A stretch of 64,000 nucleotides of DNA. Source: JBBTXG01 sp038062375. GTDB taxonomy: Bacteria; Patescibacteriota; Minisyncoccia; Minisyncoccales; UBA10102. The translations under genes were made by a program, and so were the position numbers. The stretch lies in the NCBI GenBank assembly GCA_038062375.1, contig JBBTXG010000005.1, positions 124,001-188,000 of the forward strand, in the 5' to 3' direction. Below are positions 7,666-14,707 of the stretch, piece by piece; position 1 is the stretch's first letter, and each line of letters opens with the position of its first letter. The notes under the pieces are model-generated. The model was not told the origin of the DNA, did not search any database, and saw nothing but the letters and a program-made list of their open reading frames with translations.

Positions 7666-8167
7666 ACTGTTTCTCAAATTGGTCTAATGCTTCTTTTGCC
7701 ATTCGCCCCTGGTCTTCTTTCGTCAAATTGCGAGCGAGTATCTTCTCTGCCAAAAAGAAGGCAGCTTTACTTATTTCTCCGCGCGCTTCTTTCATTGCAT
7801 CTTCTTTCGCCCTCTGTCCATCTTCCTTTGCCCGCAAAAGAATACTCTCTACTTTTTGCTTTGCGAGCGAAAGCGCCTCTCTCTCTTTCTCTTGAGCTGA
7901 AGTCCTCGTCTCTTGCAAAAGAGCCTCTGCTTCGCTTTTTGCCTTTTCGAGCTCGCGGCTCCTTGCCTCTCCGATGCGGTCCATTTCCCTTTTTGCTTTC
8001 TCGGTCAGCTCAAGTCCCTGTTCGATACGATTCCTCCGTTCTTCCAAATGCGCAATCAATTTTTTAAACACAAACCGATTCAGCAGCCACAACACAAGCA
8101 GAAAATTCACTGCCTGCGCGAACAACAATTTCCCGTTTATTCCTAAATTACTGAATAATTCTGACAT
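7655..8167 (-). CDS. atpF: ATP synthase Fo b subunit
   Basis: A 170-residue protein with one N-terminal membrane helix (LLFAQAVNFLLVLWLLNRFVF, residues about 13-34) and a long, highly charged helix (ERRNRIEQGLELTEKAKREMDRI and onward). This is the architecture of the b subunit, which dimerises as the peripheral stalk. Length is typical. It lies between atpE and atpH, overlapping atpH slightly. Confidence 0.95.
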   Translation of the reverse strand: MSELFSNLGINGKLLFAQAVNFLLVLWLLNRFVFKKLIAHLEERRNRIEQGLELTEKAKREMDRIGEARSRELEKAKSEAEALLQETRTSAQEKEREALSLAKQKVESILLRAKEDGQRAKEDAMKEARGEISKAAFFLAEKILARNLTKEDQGRMAKEALDQFEKQYAK

Positions 8168-8282
8168 AAATAAGCTTTTCAGCGAAACCTCTCTTGTCTT
8201 TCCGAGACGCGTAGGTGCCTACGTTGAGCCAGTAGGCGAAATGTGGGGTAAAGCGCGAGGAAAACAAGAAGAGGTCGAGCGG

Positions 8283-8510
8283 CTAAACAAACTTGATGAT
8301 CAATGCGACCACGAGGGCGTAAATCGCGATCGCTTCCGCAAACGCAATCGCCAAGATCATGGAGGTTTGAATCTTGGGAGCAGCCTCCGGATTCCGTCCA
8401 ATTGCCTCCATCGCTTTCCCTGCCAACATCCCTATTGCTAACGCAGGCCCTAGCGCCCCTACTCCAATTGCGATTGCTGCAGCGAACTGCTTCATTGCTT
8501 CGATTTCCAT
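8283..8510 (-). CDS. atpE: ATP synthase Fo c subunit
   Basis: A 75-residue two-helix protein. Helix 1 is glycine-rich (AAAIAIGVGALGPALAIGMLAGKAMEA). The polar loop is IGRNPEAAP. Helix 2 contains the ion-carrying glutamate in ILAIAFAEAIAIYALVVALI. The residues around the glutamate do not show the Gln...Glu-Ser/Thr set used by sodium-driven rings, so proton coupling is the simpler reading. It lies 50 nt after atpB. A 115-nt spacer to atpF contains a short hairpin (CGTAGG...CCTACG). Confidence 0.95.
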   Translation of the reverse strand: MEIEAMKQFAAAIAIGVGALGPALAIGMLAGKAMEAIGRNPEAAPKIQTSMILAIAFAEAIAIYALVVALIIKFV

Positions 8511-8560
8511 AAGTTTGAGCTATAATTTTTGAATTATAAGTTGTGAAGAAAGAAGACCTT

Positions 8561-9322
8561 TCAATGTTGGATTTCGCTCGTCGCTACCTTCAGAAATATG
8601 AGCGTAAGCATGGCAAATACTAATGCTTGTATAAATCCTACAAAAAATTCCAAGAAAAGAAAAGGGAGTAACCCAAATGAGGCAAAGAAAGGAAGAAGGG
8701 CAGAAACGATTACGAGAAGCACCTCTCCCGCGAAGATATTTCCAAAAAGTCGAAAAGAGAAAGAAACCACTTTCGCAAACTCGCCAATCAGTTCGAGAAT
8801 GCCAACAAAAAAGTACACCGGCCCCTTGGTAAAAGCAAAAAACTTGGACCAGTGCCTGAAAAACCCAAGTTTCCCAATTCCATAGAGTTGAATCGCAACC
8901 ATGGCAATCAAGGCTAACGCAAGGGTGCTGTTTAAATCGCTGTTTGCTGATCGAAACAAAGGAATGAACTCTTCTTTGCCATCGTGCGCTTGGGCAAAAC
9001 CAAGCGACCCTATTCCTGGGAGCACGCCAATCCAGTTATTTAAAAGAATGAAGAGAAAAATCGTAGCTATCAACGGGAAAAATTTTTTTGCAAGCTCCCG
9101 GACTCCTAAAACCTGGGTCATAACTTCTAAAATTGCTTCGATAATAATTTCAACCCCGCTTTGAATTCTTCCTGGAATATGCCTCAATGCCCCTGCAACC
9201 AAAAAACCCCCTCCCACAAGCACGAGAGCTGTCAACAAAGAAAGTATCAAGCTGTTCGTGATTGGCAATCCAAACATCTCTCCTAAAATTTCTGGCTTCA
9301 AACTAATATGGATTTCTGACAT
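8561..9322 (-). CDS. atpB: ATP synthase Fo a subunit
   Basis: A 253-residue membrane protein, the first gene of the cluster. The stator arginine lies in FSFRLFGNIFAGEVLL near residue 195, and the conserved LEFFVGFIQALVFAMLTLIFL helix near the C terminus forms the half-channel. At least five membrane helices are visible. Together with atpE, F, H, A, G, D and C the set for a working F1Fo enzyme is complete. A promoter lies 18-46 nt upstream of the start. Confidence 0.96.
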   Translation of the reverse strand: MSEIHISLKPEILGEMFGLPITNSLILSLLTALVLVGGGFLVAGALRHIPGRIQSGVEIIIEAILEVMTQVLGVRELAKKFFPLIATIFLFILLNNWIGVLPGIGSLGFAQAHDGKEEFIPLFRSANSDLNSTLALALIAMVAIQLYGIGKLGFFRHWSKFFAFTKGPVYFFVGILELIGEFAKVVSFSFRLFGNIFAGEVLLVIVSALLPFFASFGLLPFLFLEFFVGFIQALVFAMLTLIFLKVATSEIQH

Positions 9323-9339
9323 GGTGGTGTTAAGAACTC

Positions 9340-9368
9340 AATATACTACAAATGGTTGAGCTTGTAAA
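9340..9368 (-). promoter_or_regulatory. Probable promoter of the ATP synthase cluster
   Basis: On the minus strand TTTACA (9368-9363) and TATATT (9345-9340) are separated by exactly 17 nt, 17 nt before the atpB start codon. It is a good match to the housekeeping sigma consensus. Confidence 0.7.
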
Positions 9369-9406
9369 TCGATTTTGATGTAACTGCTCCATGGGGTTAT
9401 CTGCTC

Positions 9407-9533
9407 GGAATATAATCTGAAGGACGCGCTCTGCGCCTCCAGCGAGGCGCAAGCTTAGTTCCTCGCGAATTTTCCCTCGTCAGTCTCGGGAACCATGCAA
9501 ATTCGCTGCGGGTAGTCCTTCAGATTATATTCC
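9407..9533. repeat. Nested inverted-repeat (MITE-like) element
   Basis: Exact 19-nt inverted repeats, GGAATATAATCTGAAGGAC at 9407-9425 and its complement at 9515-9533, enclose about 90 nt. Inside are two further hairpins: TGCGCCTC/GAGGCGCA (9432-9451, 4-nt loop), and GCGAATTT (9465-9472) with AAATTCGC (9499-9506) enclosing a TTCCC/GGGAA stem. There is no ORF. The architecture is that of a miniature inverted-repeat element or a structured three-way RNA. It lies just upstream of the ATP synthase promoter. Confidence 0.7.
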
Positions 9534-9608
9534 TCGCTTTTTGCAGGGACAAGTAAGCAGTTACGATGTACGAGGTCGAAACTCATACATCCCTCAATCT
9601 AATAAAAA

Positions 9609-9643
9609 GGGGGCAGAGAAGATATAAAGAATATCTCTGCCCC
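9609..9643 (-). terminator. Terminator of the 440-residue secreted protein gene
   Basis: A perfect stem, GGGGCAGAG (9610-9618) with CTCTGCCCC (9635-9643), is followed on the minus strand by CTTTTTATT and on the plus strand by a TTTTTT run at 9650. It could work in both directions. Confidence 0.85.
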
Positions 9644-9687
9644 TTAAGGTTTTTTCCGGCTCGACTCCTGATCAGAAAGGAGGATTG

Positions 9688-11010
9688 TTATTCAGGATGA
9701 GCCTGATGGTTGCCGCTGTGAAGGAGGCCTGCAACGCTTAATACTGGCCCTCCAATGGCATCAGTGATGTCAATGGTGGCGTGATCAGTATCCTTGCCAG
9801 GCTCTCCAGCATCAGTGAACCTGAACTTGACCTTATAGCCGGGCAGCCAGTCGCCGCCAGGGCTTTCCCGATACCGGCCAGTCCCCTTTCCTGTGAAGGT
9901 GTCAAATCCTGCTTCGGGTTGGCCTTCGTCATAGCCAGCTTCGTCGCTGCACGTTGCAGCATCTAAGCTAGTTAGATGGAAATCTTTCTTGTCCCAGTTG
10001 ATCTGGAGGTTGTTTGGCAAGCTCATGTCGCAGTGCAGCTCGAAGCCATGAGTAACCCGGCTTCCAAGCACGCTGCCGCCGCCGGTCATGCGGCCCTTCA
10101 TGGGTTCAGCGCCGCCGCCGTGCAAGCAGCTCCCGGATGGAATTTCGTAGGCACCGGCGAGCCTATTGTTTGCAACGAAACCAACGTTGACATCGTAGGC
10201 CTCGATAGACCACATAACTTCCTTGCCTACCCCGGCAAAGGTTATCTCGTCACATTCGAGGTCTTCGTCGCGAATCTCGCCGATGGTAGTGACGAAATCG
10301 AACGAAGCAAATCTGGTATCCTTATCTACCACCCAGACGTGGTTGCACCCGTCGGAGCCCTCATAGAGGAGTTGACCACCGATGGCCAGACCACTGTTGT
10401 AGCAACCCACACCACCCCAGGCAAAATGCTCCAGCTCCGCGCCTACAGTGGGTGGGGAGCCAGGGACGACGTCATAGTTGTGGATCGTCGTAGAACAATC
10501 GTCACTGAAGTAGAGCTCGTCGGTCAAACCGTCGTAGCCCAGACCATCATCTAGGTTACAGACGATCATCCCTGCTTCAGCACTCACGTTCCCCACCAGA
10601 GCGAATCCAGTGACGTTCTTGCCAGCGTCCAGTTGGATGAACCAGACGACGCCAGCTCCACCTGCCCCACCACCCCAACCCGCCCAAATGCCGTTCCTTC
10701 CGGCGTCATAGGCGAGCGCTCCCAGACCTCCATCGATACTGTACGAGGCAGTCACCACACCATCGGTACCGGCCCGGTATAGATCTGTAGCGCTGGCGTA
10801 GCAGGAATACCACAGGTTGCTGCCATCAAAACCAATCCCTACACCAATACCGGAAGTGCAGTTCGTGTCGAAGGTGACCGATCCGACGACGTCGCCGGTC
10901 GCCGCCTCAGCAGGCGAAATGTTGGGGTTGACCGCAAAGTAAATCACGACCCCCAATAACGCCGCCATCAGCATAATCCACCAACGCTGACTCACTTGTT
11001 GAATCGCCAT
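9688..11010 (-). CDS. Secreted beta-propeller-like protein with GNHQAH-ending C-terminal domain
   Basis: A 440-residue protein with a signal peptide (basic start, hydrophobic residues about 11-28, cleavage likely after AEAA). Residues about 40-290 are Gly/Trp/Asp-rich beta-type repeats resembling an NHL or WD-like propeller. Residues about 305-440 run from KGRMTGGGSVLGSRVTHGF to LLHSGNHQAH, a conserved extracellular domain seen at the end of secreted proteins in Actinobacteria and Chloroflexota (I believe named post-COAP-1). Shine-Dalgarno AAAGGAGAG lies upstream. GC content is visibly higher than in the flanking core genes, suggesting acquisition. Probably cell-surface or exported; ligand unknown. 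Confidence 0.75.
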   Translation of the reverse strand: MAIQQVSQRWWIMLMAALLGVVIYFAVNPNISPAEAATGDVVGSVTFDTNCTSGIGVGIGFDGSNLWYSCYASATDLYRAGTDGVVTASYSIDGGLGALAYDAGRNGIWAGWGGGAGGAGVVWFIQLDAGKNVTGFALVGNVSAEAGMIVCNLDDGLGYDGLTDELYFSDDCSTTIHNYDVVPGSPPTVGAELEHFAWGGVGCYNSGLAIGGQLLYEGSDGCNHVWVVDKDTRFASFDFVTTIGEIRDEDLECDEITFAGVGKEVMWSIEAYDVNVGFVANNRLAGAYEIPSGSCLHGGGAEPMKGRMTGGGSVLGSRVTHGFELHCDMSLPNNLQINWDKKDFHLTSLDAATCSDEAGYDEGQPEAGFDTFTGKGTGRYRESPGGDWLPGYKVKFRFTDAGEPGKDTDHATIDITDAIGGPVLSVAGLLHSGNHQAHPE

Positions 11011-11195
11011 GTACTCTCTCCTTTTTATTTTTTGGTTCAGAATCCAAATCCTTGAAGAACCACCCTACAGGACAAGCAAATACACCACCTCCTTTCGATT
11101 ATCAGATTTCTCATCAAGTCGCGAGAATTTGAAATTGTGAAGGTACTCTCCTCTCGACTTGAAAGCTACGCATCTCTCTTGCAACTTCCACAACT

Positions 11196-11234
11196 GGTTG
11201 CTTAGCCCGGCTAAGCAACCACGGCTAAGCAACC
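11196..11234. repeat. REP palindrome with an extra half-site
   Basis: A 25-nt palindrome (arm GGTTGCTTAGCC, central C, arm GGCTAAGCAACC) at 11196-11220 is followed at once by another right half (ACGGCTAAGCAACC). It is identical to the palindromes flanking the RAYT gene at 17345. Confidence 0.9.
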
Positions 11235-11333
11235 ACTGTTGGTAGCACCAGCAGGACGAATTGCATAAGTTGTGCTCTCTCCAAAAATGCGCACCTTTCA
11301 AATCGAGAAGCTCATCAAAAAAACACTGCTCCC

Positions 11334-11362
11334 TATATTACTCAACCAAAAACCCTTGTCAA
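11334..11362 (-). promoter_or_regulatory. Promoter of the 440-residue secreted protein gene
   Basis: TTGACA (11362-11357) and AATATA (11339-11334) are 17 nt apart on the minus strand. The first bases after the -35 box (AGGGTTTTTG) closely resemble those of the promoter at 12392-12420 for the next secreted gene. This implies a leader of about 320 nt. Confidence 0.6.
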
Positions 11363-11561
11363 GGCCCTGTACAAAATGAGTACATCGATGTCGAGACCGA
11401 CTACCTACTTTCCGTATACCCATATAGTAAAAACGTTTGCTTAATACTTTATACGTATGTATGACTTATTAAGTAAGACATATGTGAACAATTACTCGTG
11501 ATAAGATACTGGGATTGCAAAGGATAATCGCTTGCAGAACTTCCTTCGATAAAAAAACAAG

Positions 11562-11595
11562 GGCAGATGAGTGAGCTTTTGATTTCTCATCTGCC
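11562..11595 (-). terminator. Terminator of the 222-residue secreted protein gene
   Basis: GGCAGATGAG (11562-11571) pairs with CTCATCTGCC (11586-11595). On the minus strand the stem is followed by CTTGTTTTTTT. It begins 37 nt after the stop codon. Confidence 0.85.
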
Positions 11596-11631
11596 TCTTT
11601 GGGTTAATGTCTACAAATGTCTACAATGGGA

Positions 11632-12300
11632 TCATCCATCCTCCCCGTCATCAGCATAATGCTGAATAGTGAGATGGTAGATAACCCCAGACTCTAAACG
11701 GCCAAACCGCGGGTGTTCGATAACCGCGTGGGTTTCGATTCGATGGGTACCCTTCTTTAGCTTAAGGATTCTAAGGTACCCATCTGCATATGCCAGGCCG
11801 TAAGTTCCCGCAGGGAGCAAACCCCCTTCTGGAACCTTGAATTCAAACACGGGCGAGGGAGCCCGATTCGCGAAAAGCTCCTCGCGCGAGATTGGAACTC
11901 CGTCTACTATGAGTTCCATCTGGCTCACAGAGTCTGCGAAGAGTGCTACAAATCCTTTCGGATCTGTAGTGGCTGGCTCCCATGCCAGCACCGAAACCAG
12001 GGGGATCAAAATCTTATTCTTTCCCTCGATCGTGCATGTTCTCTCCACCTCTCCTCCCCCAAAAGCACCCCGAAGGAAGTAAACGTTCCCGTGATCGGGT
12101 TGGCCCTCACCGCAGAACTTTGGGTCAACATTCACAAGGGGATTTCGATCCTGCGGAATCCCGGCATTTTTCTGCCAGTAGAGAGCATTAAGTTCTCCCA
12201 GTTTTTTGTTTCTCCCCTCATCGGCGTGGACCGATGGAACTGTTAGTGCCACTCCCACGGCAAGTACCAGTAGCAAAACGATTGTCCCAGTGAGACTCAT
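11632..12300 (-). CDS. Secreted protein of unknown function
   Basis: A 222-residue protein with a clear signal peptide (hydrophobic residues 4-22, cleavage after VHA, before DEGRN). The mature part has a short N-terminal helix, a pair of cysteines (near residues 63 and 88) and beta-rich sequence including LIPLVSVLAW and IETHAVIEHPRFG. Family not recognised. Shine-Dalgarno AAGGAGAG lies 7 nt before the ATG, and a terminator follows, so it is a single-gene unit. Base composition, ribosome site and promoter type are like those of the secreted gene at 9688, suggesting that the two share an origin. Confidence 0.65.
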   Translation of the reverse strand: MSLTGTIVLLLVLAVGVALTVPSVHADEGRNKKLGELNALYWQKNAGIPQDRNPLVNVDPKFCGEGQPDHGNVYFLRGAFGGGEVERTCTIEGKNKILIPLVSVLAWEPATTDPKGFVALFADSVSQMELIVDGVPISREELFANRAPSPVFEFKVPEGGLLPAGTYGLAYADGYLRILKLKKGTHRIETHAVIEHPRFGRLESGVIYHLTIQHYADDGEDG

Positions 12301-12391
12301 GCTTTTTCTCTCCTTCTTTATTTCCTTGATTGAATCTAGACACTATAGAAATACAACCAATGTCCCACCCCCTTTCTGAAGAACTAACCTC

Positions 12392-12420
12392 TCTTACCAT
12401 ATCTCAAAAATCCCTGTCAA
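12392..12420 (-). promoter_or_regulatory. Possible promoter of the 222-residue secreted protein gene
   Basis: TTGACA (12420-12415) is followed 17 nt later by GTAAGA (12397-12392), a weak -10 box. The spacer start GGGATTTTTG resembles that of the promoter at 11334-11362. The site overlaps the region just beyond the 3' end of the gene at 12468. Confidence 0.4.
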
Positions 12421-12467
12421 GCCCCCGATGTCGCGCAATTATTGCTCGAGCAGGAATTGTAATACCT

Positions 12468-13241
12468 TTAAGTACGTTCAAAACGCGAAGGTTTCCACGC
12501 CTTCTCCCCTTTTTTCCATTTCACCGAGGTGAGAAGTGATGAGTAGATATCTTCTTTGATATCAATTCTAAGGTTTTTAAGCTCTTGTTTCGTGGGATTT
12601 CGATTCTGGAATTTCACGAATGGGACATCTTCGATAAGAGCTAAAGGGGTTTGCTCTCTTCCCTCCCCCATCACCAACACCGCAGCGCTCGCTAACGCAT
12701 CCATCGCATTCACTTGAGTTACTTTGAGTATTCGCCCAAAAATATCTTTTTTCCCCCGATAGTCATTGAGCGCTGAAAATCCACTGTGGGCAAGTGCAGT
12801 TCCCGTAACGCCCCAACGGAGAGGGGTTGTTTTACTGTCGGTGATAATCACGCCGACACGCTTGAGAGAAAACTTTTTGGAAAGATATGCTCTCACTTCG
12901 TTTGCAGTCTTTTGCGGATTTTCTGGCCAAAGGATATAATAACCATTGCCGTTTGATTCGTCTATGCCTGCCGTAGGGCAAAGTATTCCATTCTTGATCG
13001 TAAGGAAAAATTGATATCTGTTTGTTTCTTTGGGCAGGAAATATTCGGCTTCGCGCCTCACTAATTCATCTTTATCGACAGTGCCTATTTTTATTACTCT
13101 TCCCTCGCAAATTGAAACAATCTTTGAAGTTATCACAACAACAGAACGTTCTCGGAGACCGAGGAGATAGCGATCTAAAATCGCAAACAAATTGTTATCT
13201 CTCGAGCTGATTTTGTGGGTTTTGATTGAATTGACACGCAT
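12468..13241 (-). CDS. F420-0:gamma-glutamyl ligase-like protein
   Basis: A 257-residue protein. Visible family features are VVVITSKIVSICEGR near residue 35, a region with CPTAGIDESNGNGYYILWP near residue 112, VGVIITDSKTTPLRWGVTGTALAHSGF near residue 150, and DALASAAVLVMGEG near residue 203. These correspond to the metal- and GTP-binding segments of CofE-type gamma-glutamyl ligases. In organisms without F420 such proteins have been proposed to add glutamate to folate or another acceptor; the acceptor here is unknown. The gene is divergent from the surface-protein gene at 13271 and its start overlaps that gene's promoter. Confidence 0.75.
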   Translation of the reverse strand: MRVNSIKTHKISSRDNNLFAILDRYLLGLRERSVVVITSKIVSICEGRVIKIGTVDKDELVRREAEYFLPKETNRYQFFLTIKNGILCPTAGIDESNGNGYYILWPENPQKTANEVRAYLSKKFSLKRVGVIITDSKTTPLRWGVTGTALAHSGFSALNDYRGKKDIFGRILKVTQVNAMDALASAAVLVMGEGREQTPLALIEDVPFVKFQNRNPTKQELKNLRIDIKEDIYSSLLTSVKWKKGEKAWKPSRFERT

Positions 13242-13259
13242 ATTGAAATAGTGTATAGT
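13231..13259 (+). promoter_or_regulatory. Near-consensus promoter, leaderless start for the gene at 13271
   Basis: TTGACA (13231-13236), a 17-nt spacer and TATAGT (13254-13259). The -10 box ends 11 nt before the ATG at 13271, so at most a few untranslated bases are expected. Confidence 0.8.
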
Positions 13260-13270
13260 ATATCTATCCT

Positions 13271-14545
13271 ATGTTGAGCGCTATTCCTATTTTTATAGTT
13301 CTTGGAGTCCTCCTTTTCTTTTCCTTCGCAAGCGTTCTTGGAAACCTCAATCTTTCCTCCTTGAGCCATCTTAACGTTGGAAGGCTTGGGTTGGCAAGCA
13401 TCGAGCAACCTGACGAAATCCAACAAGCACGAGATTCAAAAAAAGAAACTCGGCAAGAAAAAGAGGAAGAGGTCGAAAACAGCTCGTCTCCCCAACGCAA
13501 AGCAAAGGAAAACTCCTCTTCAAATCAATCTTCGAGAAACAAAACAAGCCCGATTTCTCACCAAACCATCCCCCCACCAGTGCTTGATACCATCATCACG
13601 AAAGGGCCGAGTAACCATACCATATTTTTCGATACCACTACCGTATCATTTGAATTTGTAGGTACAATCACTCCCTCTCATACTCTTGGTGAAATCTCTT
13701 TTGAGACAAAGATAGATGGACTCCAAGAAAAATGGCAATCTACCTCAACACCAACGAGAACAATTATTCTTCCTCCGGGACCCAAGGAGTACACATTTCT
13801 CGTGCGCGCCAAGTGGAAAGAGATTGTTGATCTTACCCCTGCCTCACGAACTTTCCGCATCAACGTTTCTCCTTACTCGGGAAAGGTAAAAATTTCTCGC
13901 ATCAACCCTCCAAGAAACTCTCAATCATCTCAAATCAATCTCACTACCAAACTCCTGAAAAACGAAGCGGTGAATATTACCGGATGGAGGTTTGAAGGGA
14001 GGACTGATCAGTATAGTATCCCAAAAGGGGTAAGACAATTCGCAAAGTTTGATACCTCGCAGATCCTTCGCGAAGATATTATTCTGGAGCATGGAGACAC
14101 CGTTGTACTTACAAGTTCCTTCAACCCCTTCGCAAACAATTTCAATTTCAAGCCAAATCAATGCTTTGGATACCTCGCAAAAGGAAAACGCGTTTCTTCT
14201 TCTATTCCTACGTCTTGCCCCTTTGCGAAACCCTCAAAAGAAGAACTTTCTCTTTTCTCTCCCTCGTGTCAAGATTTTATTTCAAAGAACATACGAGGTT
14301 GCGAAATTCCAGACTATTCACAGAACCTTCCCATTCTCCGTGACTTCGATTGTGTGACTTACCTAAAAAACATCGAAAACCAACTCACCTACGAGGCTTG
14401 TTTCCAGCGATATTCGAGGGATGAGAATTTTTTCAAAAATGAATGGCATATCTTTACGGACGGAGAAGAGTTCCTTAGATTAGGACATGATTACATCGTC
14501 CTTCGCGATCAAAACGGCTTATTTGTAGATACATATATCTACTAA
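13271..14545 (+). CDS. Membrane-anchored surface protein with Ig-like and LTD-like domains
   Basis: A 424-residue protein. An N-terminal hydrophobic anchor (residues 4-24) precedes a low-complexity Ser/Lys/Glu/Asn linker (about 45-100). A beta-rich domain follows (ITKGPSNHTIFFDTTTVSFEF...PGPKEYTFLVRAKW), and then a segment with VNITGWRFEG...EDIILEHGDTVVLTSSFNPFANNF. The last part resembles lamin-tail-type (LTD) domains found in many CPR surface proteins. Several cysteines in the C-terminal third could form disulfides outside the cell. No Shine-Dalgarno is present; the promoter implies leaderless translation. Function unknown, probably cell-surface attachment. Confidence 0.65.
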   Translation: MLSAIPIFIVLGVLLFFSFASVLGNLNLSSLSHLNVGRLGLASIEQPDEIQQARDSKKETRQEKEEEVENSSSPQRKAKENSSSNQSSRNKTSPISHQTIPPPVLDTIITKGPSNHTIFFDTTTVSFEFVGTITPSHTLGEISFETKIDGLQEKWQSTSTPTRTIILPPGPKEYTFLVRAKWKEIVDLTPASRTFRINVSPYSGKVKISRINPPRNSQSSQINLTTKLLKNEAVNITGWRFEGRTDQYSIPKGVRQFAKFDTSQILREDIILEHGDTVVLTSSFNPFANNFNFKPNQCFGYLAKGKRVSSSIPTSCPFAKPSKEELSLFSPSCQDFISKNIRGCEIPDYSQNLPILRDFDCVTYLKNIENQLTYEACFQRYSRDENFFKNEWHIFTDGEEFLRLGHDYIVLRDQNGLFVDTYIY

Positions 14546-14667
14546 AGTGACACCACAACTTTGAGTGCTTGAGGCTCGTAAATAAAAAACTTGCCTTGAT
14601 TCTCTTTTCTTTTCCATGCTACCTTAAAGGTAGCTTCTTTCGAGAATTCTCTATAAGAGGAGGCTTG

Positions 14668-14694
14668 ATGGATACTTTCAGAAAACAGTTATAG
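14668..14694 (+). CDS. Possible 8-codon leader peptide before rpoD
   Basis: ATG GAT ACT TTC AGA AAA CAG TTA TAG, preceded by AAGAGGAGG with a 4-nt spacer. It ends 13 nt before the rpoD start and directly before the rpoD Shine-Dalgarno (AAAGGAGG). Upstream, a short hairpin (CTACC TTAA GGTAG near 14620) is also present. A translated leader here could regulate rpoD, but it may be a chance ORF with a lucky ribosome site. Confidence 0.35.
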   Translation: MDTFRKQL

Positions 14695-14707
14695 AAAGGA
14701 GGTATAA

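Larger units (their letters stand above)
11011..11631. other. Intergenic region with promoter, REP palindrome and terminator
   Basis: This 620-nt gap contains the long leader of the secreted gene at 9688 with its promoter at 11334-11362, a REP palindrome at 11196-11234 inside that leader, and the terminator of the next gene at 11562-11595. Between about 11370 and 11560 nothing else is recognisable. Confidence 0.6.

Noticed and set aside
9976..10554. Long plus-strand ORF of 192 codons
   Set aside because: It is antisense to the secreted protein at 9688-11010, which has a signal peptide, ribosome site, conserved C-terminal domain and terminator; GC-rich coding DNA often leaves an open antisense frame.
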